A DNA stretch of 64,000 bases from Rhizophagus clarus (Eukaryota; Glomeromycota; Glomeromycetes; Glomerales; Glomeraceae), in NCBI GenBank assembly GCA_015698045.1, contig BLAL01000053.1:374501-438500 (forward strand), in the 5' to 3' direction. The notes beneath the pieces are model-generated. The model saw only the letters and a program-made list of their open reading frames with translations, was not told the DNA's origin and ran no database searches. This document shows, piece by piece, positions 1 through 13,000 of this stretch. Position 1 is the stretch's first letter; every line of letters begins with the position of its first letter. The position numbers and the translations under genes are program-made.

Positions 1-3000
1 AAATACTTGAGTATTCTCCTATGTGATTTTTTTCTTTTATTAAGCATTCTATTATTATTCATCATTCTGATAGGTCAATATTTCCAGCAATTAATTGTCA
101 TTATGATACAAGCAATAAGAATTATTTTACTACTGTTAATCTTACAATACTGTTACTCAATAAACTCCATTTCCAATAATAAAATTTTAATGTAATTCTG
201 CTTGACTTTCTTGGTGATGATGCCAGAGTTGGTAATTCTATTGTTTAAATATATGTCCAGTTTTGATTCAATATGATCTCCCGCATTTTTGGATAGTATT
301 CAATAATATGGATAAAGATTCCAGCAAAGTCGATGAATTAATAGCAATGGTAAATGACATGCTTGTTGTAAAAGTATGTTCCATTAACTGTAATCAATTG
401 ATCCATTGTCAATTAGTAACTGATTTATTTTATTTTGGTAGTATTAAAAGTTGTTTAGAATTTGTGGGTAATTGTTGTCCTAGTTGTAAACCAAAGAAAC
501 CCTTTAAAATGTAGGAAAGAAATCAAAATAGAAGCAGATAACTATACACAGAAGACACGAAAACGAAAAAGATTAAGATAGTAAAGGAGATAAAATCGGA
601 ATTTAAGTGCAAACTATATTATATAGTTATGTGGTAAAAGTTTGGTTTGCTGTATAAAAATAATGTAAATCTGAAAGGAAGTGATCGGTATTGCAATTGT
701 GCGAGTTTGATTCTTGTAGTTTAGCACTTTAAAATTAATCAAAGCATTAGTAAACAAATTATTTAACACAGTATTGTGCTATAGGATCAGTCTAATTTAT
801 GTAATAACATTACCTGTGATCATAAGAGAGAAAATAACACTAGCAAGTTATGAATGAACTTAAGTCTTGTCTCAACACCTGCTCAATTATAATGAAAACG
901 GTTGAGAAATTTCATGCGAGACAGTATATGGGTGTATTAGAAATTGCGGTCAGGTGAAGTAGGTAGAAAAAATTATCGTATCTATAAATTCAAAAATTAG
1001 ATTCATTGCCAAGAAGTGGTATATTCAATTTATATTCTGCGTGGTCACGAAAAATTTTGACTATCCTCACAGTTTCTCACTTGGAAATATTTAGACCGGT
1101 TGATTTCTTAGAAAAGTTTCGTAAAGAGAATGTATTCTACTCTTCCAATTTTAAAGAAATATTTCAGTCTAATCTAATCGCAAGTGGGTCATCTAATGGC
1201 TTAATGAAATCAAAAATAACAAAATTTCTATCTACCAAATGTTTACCAACGGTTTAAGATATTGTCGCACAATTCTGCTCCACTATGGTATTACTTGATG
1301 TTCCTGGGTTACATATATTTTGATAGTGTCTTCATAAGATAAAAATTCTTTGCTGGCTCAATATGTATTTGAGTGATTTGTCATGGAATTGCTTGTAGTT
1401 CTAATTATTGATTCAATATGAAGAATATCGATGATTATGTTCAGAACGGATTATGTTTTATTAATCAATTAAATTTTTAATGTAGTCAATAGAAAATTTA
1501 TTGTAACTAATTCTGTCAAAGAATAAGAGATTTTTGAGATATGAGATTTGGCAAGTACATAAGTCTTTTTAATATTCCTTGTATTATTGCTTTTTATGAT
1601 TAGTATGCTAACATATTTTTTTTGTTTAAACCTCAAAATAAATATTGTGATTTTTATACTATGAAGTATATATCCATTAAAATAAATAATAAATTTCAAA
1701 TATCGATGCACTTTTGGAGGGGAAAAAATCTCCAAATTATTTCCGGATCAGGTACCTAAAGTAAAAAAAAACAGGATCCATAAGAAAGGAGCGATATATT
1801 TTCCATTAATGAAAATATTGATATTTTGAAAAGTAAAAACGTCTGGTGGTATTTCTTGTTGCTTAATACGAGTGTATTCCGATATTTGTTAGAAGTCAAG
1901 TATTAAGAATTGTTTTATTTTTATATTTATTTTTTTTTTTTTCTTATTAGTACGTAATTTGAATTATATAGTTAATAATTTTTTTCAATCAATAAATCAA
2001 TAAATCAATAATTTTGACTTAATTCATATTCGAAATCCTTATAAACTGTGAATAATCCATAGCGTAATCAAGCGTGTCATGTGATTCACGATGGTAAGAT
2101 ACGAAAAATTCGATTTTTTTGTTTAAGGCGTCAGTAACATTCGTCAATAAGCTTCATTTATTGATACAGCTTTACAAAAATAATAAAAATAGTGTATTGT
2201 AATTATTATAATTATAAAAATTTCCGTCATTTAAGAGACAATAATATTAATCTATAATTAAAAATTTGTACCAATTATGAAAGTTATCATCAATGTTCTA
2301 ACGGCAATGTTTAATCATGGGTTTAACCTCTCAGAAAGTTCATGTTTTGATGAGCCTTATCCGTTCATATCAGATGAGAGTTAATCGATCAAGTGGGAGT
2401 TTTTGAATTTGAGCTTTAGCACTTTCTAAATCTTCAGCATCAATACATAACAACGCTCAGAGATTTTTTTTCTTAACGAGCTTACATGCGTAAACCTATA
2501 GATATACAGGCAAACCACTAGAGTATAATTTTTTATTTAGTTATCAAAGAAGAATTAATAGTTTCCAGTCAAAGAATAAATAATATAATAAATAATATAC
2601 TAACCAAAGACACCAACAGCTGATCCAATAATACTAGAATAGTTTTTACGATTTTTAATGATGTTCTGCTCAAATTACTGGTTGGTACCTTTCTAAACTT
2701 TCGGCAAATAATCACTTGTTCAATTAGTGCATTATATATATTAATTTTGACCGAATCCTATAATAGCACTAGCATCATTGAACTATATATATTATACGCT
2801 CGTTTTAGAAAATAAATACATAATTAGGATAATAAAAGCGATTTAAATAATAATTAATTGAAATATCTTACCAATGCAACACATTTAGTTACAGCCTAGT
2901 TGAGTAGTTTTGTTCAATCGCTAACAACTTTTTCCAGATGCATAAAATAAATCGAGATCTAGCAAAAATATGGCGACTGAACAAACTTGATCAATTATTC

Positions 3001-5290
3001 TCTTGATAATTTGCTAACAAAAGGAAATTAATTGTATGGAAAGTGAAGCTATGCCAAGAGCATTTGCATCCGCAATATTTATAATATTATATCCCATCTT
3101 AACAAACAAATTATGGGTGGGCATACTTGAAAGCCTTGAAGTTATAACAGAAATTTCAAAATCGGATAATTCAGTAAAACTTCAAAGCTTTTAACCCAAC
3201 TCACGTTTGATGCCATGTTTTACGGCGTTACTATATAATTTCCTCTGTACTCACTATATTTTGTATAACATCAACAAAACGTCTTCGTATTTGATATTGT
3301 AAACATATTCTGATACTTGAGAAAAGAATTTAAACGAAGATGGTGAGGTTGAATACCTACCTCTAAGGATATTTGTAGAAAACGATCGAATTCCCAAAAG
3401 TGGAGGAAATTTCTGGAATTTCTATGATACTACTATCATCATCGTTACCATCATTGCCGTTATCATCATCATCACCATCATCATCCGTAATAATACTGTT
3501 GGCTATTGTGATGGTTGCAATATTCAAAGAAGTATTTGTATCAAATCACTGTGAGGACATTCTAGAAAGTGAGAATATCAATTGAATTTTTTATGTAGTT
3601 CATTTTCATTAGACACCTTTTCAAATGAATTAGAAATTTTTTCGTGTCTAGATAAAAGCAGTGTTTGAAATTGAGGTTGGAGGCAGTTGAACTGCTTGTA
3701 TTAATATTATTTTTTTTCATTTCCGCTTGTTGATGTGCTTGCTTTCATTTTTTATTGTCATTTTATTTTGATCGGTAAAAATGCTTTATTATGAGTTTTG
3801 CGCTTCAACATATCTGAAATCAGAGAAAAAAAAATCGATCTGCAAAGTATGGTCAATTGAGTATTACAAAGAATGACAGTACATGAATAATTTTACAATT
3901 TATTATCTTGATCCGCATTGTGCATAACTCTTGTAAAAAAAAATAATTTAGCAACGCGTATTTTACGTCATTACGTGATTCGAAATACATTTGTGTGTTT
4001 TTTAGTGGTATTGTACTGCAATTATAAACATAATTTTCTATTTGAGGATCTCAGCTGATGATTTTAGTATAGAAAAAAATCTATAATCAATCAATCTTTA
4101 TCAGAAATTTATTATCACTCATTTTTTTTATAAAATTAACTTTTAAAGTATTTTCTTTTTTAAGGACGTTATTTCATTTCATTTGCATTTTGATTTCTAG
4201 ATCATAATTTTTGTTTCTTAAAATTTTTATTTAATTAACTAGCTTACGAGGTTTATAACCGAAAAATGAAATCTTTTTATTTTCTTTCTATAACAATTTT
4301 TGATAAACTAAATATGAAGTTTAATAAAATAAAACGATGTAGAGAATTAAAAATATGTAAGTTAAAATTATATTTGCTTCTTGTTCAGGTGTGTAATAGT
4401 TTAACCTGTCAAAATATATATATACATACATACAACTGTTTCTCCAAATATCACGCTAAGAACAAAAAATTTACTAGACTTTTTGGTCTATTTTTTTTTA
4501 GTTGTGTTCTCAAGATATTACCGTTTCCGATGTGGTTTCAACTTTTTGTGCTTTTTTAAAGTTTTTCCACCTTGTTAATTATCTTTATCTTATTAAAGTT
4601 ACGGCTTTCGGCATATTTACACCATTATTTCTTATTTACACGTAAAAAAAATTTACCCTGCCTTTAACAGATAAAAAAATCGGACAATCATGTATCCTTG
4701 AATTCCTACATTTGCAAATTTGTTTGTAATACAATAGTTTTTTTTTTCGTTTAAAAGATTGAAAGATTCGATCTTATTCACCTTTTCTTCAATGCTTCAG
4801 ATTAACGACGTGAAATAAAAACGATGATTATTTATCTAGAGTAAAGTCAAGTCAAATTTGGAAAAAAAAAACCTGAAAAAAAGTAAAACAAACTCAAAAA
4901 GGATATGACGAAATCGACGAATCTATATACTAAAAAAATTTGTGTAGACGTTTAGATTACCTGAATAAATAATTTTGAATTGTGTGACCTGCGCCTGATC
5001 TAACCTGTTCTTTGTTAGGCATGGATGGTTTGATCAGGTTGTTTAGTCGGAAGGTTCCGTGTTGCTATGGACAATTTGATCGAACGATTTGATCAGCAGA
5101 TTCCGGGTTAATTACTAATGTACAAAAAAAATTTTATCCCCCATTAGTTGTTAGCCGATGTTTGCTACTAATTGCTTTTCGGTAATAAGTATAAATAATG
5201 TTAACTCATTTTAGTAATAATAATAATAATTCACGAAATCATTTTTTTTTTTTTTTGTAATAGATGGGTTTTTTTCAATGGTATAGGCGG
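1..5290. other. AT-rich stretch without a recognisable gene
   Basis: I see no gene I can name here. The longest coherent piece is an 83-codon open frame at 263-514 (+) with several cysteines (C-S-I-N-C, C-C-P-S-C) that could be a scrap of a transposon or zinc-binding protein, but nothing around it supports a gene. Positions 1006-1257 (+) hold another unremarkable 83-codon frame. Positions 1430-3300 and 3600-5290 are A/T homopolymer-rich with scattered short ORFs expected by chance. Positions 4980-5110 contain a GATCAG/TTTGATC-rich patch that may be an old repeat. Confidence 0.5.
3434..3486. repeat. ATC/CAT trinucleotide microsatellite
   Basis: Interrupted run of CAT/ATC triplets with a few substitutions (GTTACC, TTGCCG). 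A short open frame across it is rich in Ser/Leu only because of the repeat. I give it no coding meaning. Confidence 0.8.
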
Positions 5291-5299
5291 ATTTTTTTT

Positions 5300-5860
5300 T
5301 TTTTTTTGACGGTGGAGAGAAGAATAAGATGAAAGGGAGAATTAAGAATGAGATTGAAGGGGGAGTTAAGAACGAAATGAAGGAGGAGTTAAGAATGGAA
5401 TGAGGGGAAGAATGAGATGGAAGAGGAGGTAAGAACAAAATGAAGGAGGGTTAAGAATGGAATGAAGGGAAGAATGAGATGGAAGGGGAATTAAGAACAA
5501 AATGAGAAGGAGTTAAGAATGAAATGAAAGGGGAGTCAAGGACGAAATGGAAGAGGGAGTGAAGAATGAAATGGAAGGGTAAAAGATGAATGAAATAGAA
5601 GGGGAAGTGATGAATGAAGTGGAAGAAAGAGTGAAAATTGAAATGAAGGGGGAGTGATGGATGAAATGGAAAGAAGTAAAAACAAGGTGAAAGAGGAAGC
5701 AATAAATAAAATGAAAGGTAAATGATGAAGAAAAAGAGGTGAGAGAGGAAGTGATGAATTAAGTACCGGGAAATGATGATCATAATATAAGGGAAGTGAG
5801 TAAATAAAATGGAGGGAAATTGACAAACAAAGTGGAAGGCAAAACAAGGTGATGGAATAG
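5300..5860. repeat. Degenerate purine-rich (GAATGAAATGGAAGG-like) tandem tract
   Basis: About 560 bp in which the + strand is almost entirely purines: repeated GAATGAAATGG, AAGGGGGAGT and TTAAGAA pieces with a loose 17-36 bp period. It is preceded by two poly(T) runs at about 5242-5256 and 5292-5307. Two long minus-strand open frames (5451-5951 and 5536-5964) cover it, but their translations are low-complexity Phe/Ser/Leu/Pro/His strings, so I treat them as shadows. Mirror-symmetric polypurine DNA of this length can form triplex structures; this is general knowledge and was not tested. Confidence 0.8.
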
Positions 5861-6017
5861 AAATAAAATGAGAATAAAGAACAAAATAAAAAAATAAAGT
5901 TAGTGGTAGAATAGGGGTAGATAGTAAATGAAAGTGAAAACCTAAAAACATACCTTTGCAGCAAGATGAAAAGAATAAAGACGCAAACTTCTCAAAATTT
6001 ATTTCTGATTGGCCTCA

Positions 6018-6051
6018 TCAACCCGGTGCAAGGCAACGGGCTACTGCTAGT
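6018..6051 (+). mobile_element. Possible Helitron 3' end (hairpin + CTAG)
   Basis: A near-palindrome CCCGGTGC (6022-6029), loop AAG, GCAACGGG (6033-6040) is followed six bases later by CTAG (6047-6050) and then T. A short GC hairpin just upstream of CTRR, inserted next to T, is the known signature of Helitron 3' ends. The patch is also much richer in GC than its surroundings. I cannot find the matching TC 5' end or a Rep/helicase gene, so this is a candidate non-autonomous end only. Confidence 0.35.
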
Positions 6052-6079
6052 TAATTACTAAAGATATATTTTGGAAATA

Positions 6080-6950
6080 ATTAATTATTAATTAAAGGAA
6101 AAAAAGGAACATCATTAGTGACATTTTTGAATTAAAAAAGCACAAAAGTAATAAAGCAAGGACCTCTCACTATAAATTTAACCGCACATAAAGAGATAAG
6201 AGTGCATTCTTTTTTATTTTTTGTTTGTTTAACGTGGTATTTAAAATTTTTTTAATGTGTGTAACATTCGTTACATTGAATGATATTGCAGGTCCAGTTC
6301 TGGAAGTTAGATACACGTGTTTTGTATTTCATACAGTTTTATACAGTTGATCGAATGATACGCATATATAATATTACACAAACAACTAGCCATTAGGTTT
6401 TTTTCTAATACTCAGCAGTGATTTCTTTTGTTGAATTTTGGGTAAAGCTATAATAACATAAATCAGAATACTTTTTCAATATTAATATTTTTTTTTTTCG
6501 ATAACAGGTTTGTTCATATTTATAATGTAGAAAAAAAAAGATTATCTGAATTAATTACGAAATATTTGTGGAATATATCTATATAGGGGAGATCATTTGA
6601 TGTTCGATGTTTGTTTGTTTATATTCTTTTTTTTGTGTACTGTAACATGCACAAATTTTTTTTTTTTTATATAATAACTGTCTGTTCGTTGGAAGGATGG
6701 GTGGCCGATATACTCTATCTTAGATTGAAGATTCGGATTTAAATCTATGAATCTAAGATATAAATTCGCAAGCAAAGTTTTCTGGTAGATCGTAACCAAA
6801 AAAGAGTATACCTGGCAAGTGTTTTGATGATCGTTCAGTCGAGGCTTTATGGGTTACATTATTCTAAAAAATATAAAAAAAAAATTGTACCACCAAATTA
6901 AATGACACGACAGATTACCGAATAGGAAAACTTTAGCATCTGTTTTTTAC
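6080..6950. other. AT-rich intergenic stretch upstream of microexon gene copy 1
   Basis: No gene recognised. It contains poly(T)/poly(A) runs and a chance minus-strand frame at 6593-6799. The last part (from about 6940) matches sequence upstream of the other two microexon genes and probably belongs to their promoter. Confidence 0.45.
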
Positions 6951-6954
6951 ACTA

Positions 6955-7000
6955 CGATAACTATATATATTATAGTTCAATGAGAGAAATATATTTTATT
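6955..7000 (+). promoter_or_regulatory. Conserved TATA-containing core promoter, microexon gene copy 1
   Basis: The stretch 6956-6990 (CGATAACTATATATATTATAG, then TTCAATGAGAGAAATAT) lies about 50-65 bp before the predicted ATG at 7023. A related block precedes the ATGs of copies 2 (45361-45395) and 3 (61116-61165): ACAACTA, a TATATA-like box, then AATGA(G/A)A(A)ATA. Conservation in the same position in all three paralogs suggests a core promoter and 5' leader. No transcript start is known. Confidence 0.5.
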
Positions 7001-7022
7001 ATTTTTTAGGAAATATTTAGTA

Positions 7023-10000
7023 ATGGCGAACGGTAAAGGAAAAACATATAATATGAACATAAATATTCAACACAAATTGAAAATATTCTAATATATATAT
7101 TTTTTTTTAAAACAAAGTTCGCAACATATTTAATATAGTTTCAAATTCCAAGGAAATTGATGGTGGGTAAATTTTTTTTTAAAAATTTAATAATAATATC
7201 ACTGTTTGTAAATTATAAGTCTCTTATTTTTTATTGTATTTATGCAATTTTTACAATTTAATTTTAAACTAACTGCACATTACTATTTTTAGCTCGTAAG
7301 TTATGTTTTCTTATTTATAATTTGAATAATAATTGAAGTACTTCTATTATATTTTATATAACTCAATTAAATTATTTAACTACTAATACCGTTATAGTTG
7401 GTAAATCATTACCTATTTATTTTTTACTGCATTCTAAATTATACTCAAATAACTAAATTCTTCATTAAAATAATTATTTAATAATCGATGATGCTCTAGA
7501 AAGTAAGTATATAGTTTAACATATTCATATTTATTTGAAAATATTTACATATAATTCACACTAAATATTTTATCCATTAAATAATTTAATAGATTGTAAG
7601 TTACCGTGTATATTTAATTTTTATGCTATTATAATATTAGGTTTAATTAATTGGTTAATTCTTTTATTGATTGATAATTTAGGGTGTAAGTAAATTATTA
7701 TAATTATATAATATTCACGTATAATTTAAACAAACTAATTCTTTATAAAAAAATTATTTTTTTTTAGTTCGTAAGTTATAAGTTAATTTAATTCTACTAT
7801 TATATTTATAAAACGTTTACATATAATTTAAACTAACTAAATCCTTAATTAAAAAAATTAAAAAATTATTTGAATATTTTAGAGAGTAAGTTATGATTTA
7901 ATTATTTAATTCTATCATATTTATAAATTAAACTAATTAAATTCTTCATTTAAAAATTATTTGAATATTTTAGCTCGTAAGTTATAAGTTAATTACTTAA
8001 TCCTATCATATTTATAAATTAAACTAAATAAATTCTTGATTCAAAAATTATTTGAATATCTTAGTTCGTAAGTTATATGTAATTATTTAATTCTATCATA
8101 TTTATAATTTAAACTAACTAAATTCTTTATTTAAAATTATTTGAATATTTTAGCTCGTAAGTTATATGTTGATTATTTAATTCTATCCCTATCATATTTA
8201 TAATTTAAACTAATTAAATTCCTTATCCATTCGAATATTTTAGTTCGTAAGTTATAAGTTAATTATTTAATTCTATCATGTTAATAATTTGAACTAATTA
8301 AATTCTTTACTTAAAAATTATTTGAATATTTTAAGATGGTAAGTTATAAGTTAACTATTTAATTTATCATATAATTTAAGCTAACTAAATTCTTTATTTA
8401 AAAATTTATTTGAATAGTTATAGATGGTAAGTTATAAGTTAATTATTTAATTATATCATATTTGTAATTTAATCTAACTAAAATCATTATACATTTGAAT
8501 ATTTTAGTTTGTAAGTTATAAGTTTATTATTTAATTCTATTTATTTATAATTTAATCTAACTAAATTCTTTATCTAAAAAAATTATTTGAATATTTTAGA
8601 TGGTAAGTTATAAGTTAATTATAGTCAGCCCTCCATATTATCACCTTCAAATTGGTGATTGTATAAAAATATGATTCTATAGAAAATTTTGAATTTAGCC
8701 GAAATTAAAATATTGAAATTTTGACCGAACATAATACCGGTTAAAATCACAAAGTTTTCTAATAAAGGGAGCGTCTAAAGCGGAGCAGCTTTGGCTGGCA
8801 TTACGGCATTAAGAAATTACAATGTGACGAATAATGTGGGGACAAATAGGATTTTGCTAACCGAAAAAATTCCGTCCCCAGAATACTTAGTAAAAATTAA
8901 GAGTGGAGAGGGTGTGATGCCGGTGACAAATGTTTTAATATGATCACGTGACTCTGATCCGCGTTAGACGTTGATTTATAAAATATATTTATGTGATATT
9001 GATAATTCCGGCCAAAAAATTGTGATAGAAAACTACAATTATAATTTATAGGTGATTACGAGATCATTATCAATATAAATAATATGTACATTAAGATTTA
9101 TGTGTAATAGGGCAATTAATAGTACAAAAATCTGTTCTACATAGGGTGGGGTCTAATTTATACATAGGGTGGGGTCTAATTTATACTAAGTGGATTCTTT
9201 ATTTTAAAAATTATTTGAATATTTTAGTTCGTAAATTATAAGTTAATTATTTAAACTAATTGATTTCTTTATTTGAAAAATTATTTGAATATTTTAGCTT
9301 GTAAGTTATAAGTTAATCATTAATTCCATCATATTTGTAATTTATACTAATTAAATTCTTTATTATAAATTATTTGAATATTTTAGATGGTAAGATATAA
9401 TTTTAAAATTATTTAATTCTATCATATTTATAATTTAAACTAACTAAATTTTTTATTTATTTAATAATATAGCACGTAAGTTAATTATTTATTCTATCAT
9501 ATCAGATATTATAATTTAAACTAATTTATTTAAAAAATTATTTGAATATTTTAGCTTGTAAGTTATAAGTTAATTAATTATTTAATTCTATCATATTTAT
9601 AAATAAACTAATTAATTTCTTTATTTAAAAAATTATTTAAATATTTTAGCTCGTAAGTTATAGCTTACTTATTTAATCTATTATATTTATAATTTAAACT
9701 AACTAAATTCTTCACTTCAAAAATTATTTGGATATTTAGCTCGTAAGTTATAGGTTAATTATTTATTCTATCATATTTATAATTTAAACTAATTAAATTC
9801 ATTATTTAAAAATTTATTTAAATATTTAGCTCGTAAGTCATAAGTTAATTATTTAGTTCTATTAAATTTATAATTTGAACTAACTAAATTCATTATTCAT
9901 TTAAATATTTTAGTTCGTAAGTTATAAGTTAATTATTTAATTCTATCATATTTATATTTTAAACTAACTAAATTCTTCATTTAACAATTTATCTATTTAA

Positions 10001-13000
10001 TAATATAGGGCGTAAGTTAATTATTTAATTTTATCATATTTATAATTTGAACTAAATTCTTTATTGAAAAAATTATTTGAATATTTTAGATAGTAAGTTA
10101 TAAGTTAATGTTTAATTCTATTATATTTATAATTTTAACTAACTAAAATTCATTATTCAATTAAATGTTCTAGCTCGTAAGTTATAAGTTAATTATTTAA
10201 TCCTATCATATTTATATTTTAAACTAACTAAATTCTTTATTATAAAATATTTGTATATTTTAGCTCGTAGGTTATAAGTTAATTATTCAGCTCTATTATA
10301 TTTATAATTTAAATTAACTAAATTCTTTAATTAAAAAATTATTTGAATATTTTAGTTCGTAAGTTTTAGGTTAATTATTTAATTCTATAATATTTGTAAT
10401 TTGAACTAATTAAATTTTTATTTAAAAAATTATTTGAATATTTTAGTTGGTAAGTTACAAGTTAATTATTTAATTTTATTATATTTATGGAGCATTTACA
10501 TATGTTTTAAGCTAACTAAATTCTTTAAAATTATGTATTTGATGATATAGAGCGTAAGTTAATTATTTAATAATTCTATTATATACTAACGGATTTTGAT
10601 TAACATACTGAAATTGTTATTTATATAATATTTACATATATTTTATACTAATTAAATTCTTGGTTTAAAAATTATTTGAATATTTTAGTTGGTAAGTTGT
10701 AAGTAAGCTATTTAATTCTATCAAATTTATATTTTAAACTAACTAAATTCTTTATTTGTTTATTTAATAATTATTTTAATATTTTAGCTGGTAATTTATA
10801 TTAATTCTATAATATTTGCATAGATTTTGAACTAACTAAATTCTTTATCTAAAAAATTATTTGAATATTTTAGTCGGTGAGTTATAAGTTATATTTGTAT
10901 AATGTTTACATATAATCTAAACTAAATTTTTTATTTTATTTATTAATAATCTAGAGCGTAAGTTAATTGTTTATTCTGTACTTATATAATATTTGTATAT
11001 AATTGAAACTAATTAATTTCTTTATTTTAAAAAATTATTTACTTAATAATATAGAGCGTAAGTTAATTATTTAATCCTGTATTTATATAATATAATATAT
11101 ACATATAATTTAAACTAATTAATTTTTTTATCTTTATAATATAGAGCGTAAGTTAATTGCTTAAATTCTATTATATTTGTAATATTTGCAAACTAATTAA
11201 ATTCTTTATTTAAAAATCTATTTAAATATTTTAGTTGGTAAGTTATAGATAATTATTTAATTCTGTCATATTTATAGTTTAAACTAACTAAATTCTTTAT
11301 TTAGAAAATTATTTGAATATTTTAGAGAGTAAGTTATAAGTTAATTATTAATTCTATTATAATCATAATATTTTCATATAATTTAAATTAACTAAAACTT
11401 TATATAAATTTATTTAATAATAGAGCGTAAGTTAATTGTTTAATTTTATTATATTTATAACATTTACATACTAATTTAATAACTGTTTATTTAATAATAT
11501 ATAATTATTTAATTCTGTTATATTTATAATATTCACATGCTATTTAACTAAAAAAAATTATAAAAATTTTTATTTACTAATTATAACAAACTTTATATAT
11601 TCTAATATATATGATATTTATTTGTTTATAATTTTCAATTAATCAAAAATTTTGGTGATTTCTTTAGCTGGTAAATTATAAATTATTATATGATATTATT
11701 TTAACAAAACTTTAAATAATTATCTATTATATTAAAATTCTATAATTTTATTTAAATTTTAGAGTAAGTATATTTAATATATTTAGCATAAGTTTTTTAA
11801 ACTATAAATTTTAATATAATTTTTATTAAATTTAAATTTAAAGCTTTGGAACTAGTGGAAATGAAGTTATGGATCAATTTATTTCTAAAAATAATTTAAA
11901 ATGGATCCCATATAATGAATTTGAAAATGTTGAATATTTTGATGGAAAAGAATTTAGTACTATATGCAGAGCTACATATAAAAGTATTAAAATAGTTCTA
12001 AAATGTTTTAACTATCTTAATAATCCAGATGAAAATTTTGGTGAATTTTTAAATAATGTATGAAAAGTATTATTTATTTTTTCTTTTTGTTATGCTTATA
12101 CTAATCTATTATTTATATTATTTTTATATAGTGGAAAATTATTAATAATTCGGGTAAAATTATTAATATATATGGATTTACAAAAAATCCGGTTACTCTG
12201 GATTATATGTTGATAATGGAATATGCAAATAAAGGTAATCTAAGAGTATGCTTGAAAGAAATAACAAAGAATTGGAAACAAATATTATGTATATTATACA
12301 TAATTATTGAAGGGCTTGATATATTGCATAATGAAGATTTTATTCATTATGATTTTCATGATGGTAATATCTTATGTTTTGAATATAAATATACAGATAT
12401 AATTTATATTAGTGATTATTTCAAACCATATCCATTTACAAAATCATCTTTAAAAAAAAATATTTGCGGTGTTATACCATTTATGGCACCTGAAGTTTTA
12501 AGAGGTAATCCTTATACTTCAGCTAGTAATATATATAGTTTTTCTATGATTATGTGGGAACTTACATCTAGAATTCCACCATTTAATGATAAAGCACATG
12601 ATTTTCAACTTGCTTTAAGTATTTGTAAAGGTGAACGTCCTAAAATTATAGAAAATACTCCACAAAGTTATACAGACTTGATGAAAAAATGTTGGAATGA
12701 TGATCCATTAAAAAGACCATCTGCATCAGAAGTTTTAGATATTATTAAGAAATGGGTTATTTTTCCTGATTTAATGAAAATTAGCGACATTGATAAAAAA
12801 TTAAAAAGCATATATTATGCAATTTATTAATGCACCAACTGGGTCTAACAATATTATTAACGCACATCATTCACAGGCATGTTATACGAGTCATCTGCTC
12901 GATTTTACTAGCGAAGAATTGAATGAAGTTCTAGAAGGATCTCCAGAGTTAAAGTTTTATGAATTGAAATTTTTTGAATATAGGCAGAAAGAAAAGGATG

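Noticed and set aside
5451..5964. Two long overlapping minus-strand open frames (166 and 142 codons)
   Set aside because: They lie wholly on the purine-rich tandem tract. The translations are Phe/Ser/Leu/Pro/His low-complexity strings and overlap in different frames, which indicates repeat shadows rather than genes.
7160..11860. The copy 1 array as an ordinary satellite, with no exons
   Set aside because: Exact 3-nt spacing, retained splice-site and branch-site boxes, frame closure by a 1-nt exon in two copies and absence of stops argue against plain satellite DNA. Only transcript data can settle it, so this alternative is kept in the refutation notes.
11869..12063. ATG at 11869 as the start of the copy 1 protein
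   Set aside because: The frame is open upstream to the acceptor at 11843, copy 2 has TTG at the same place, and both copies share a spliced leader with its own ATG.
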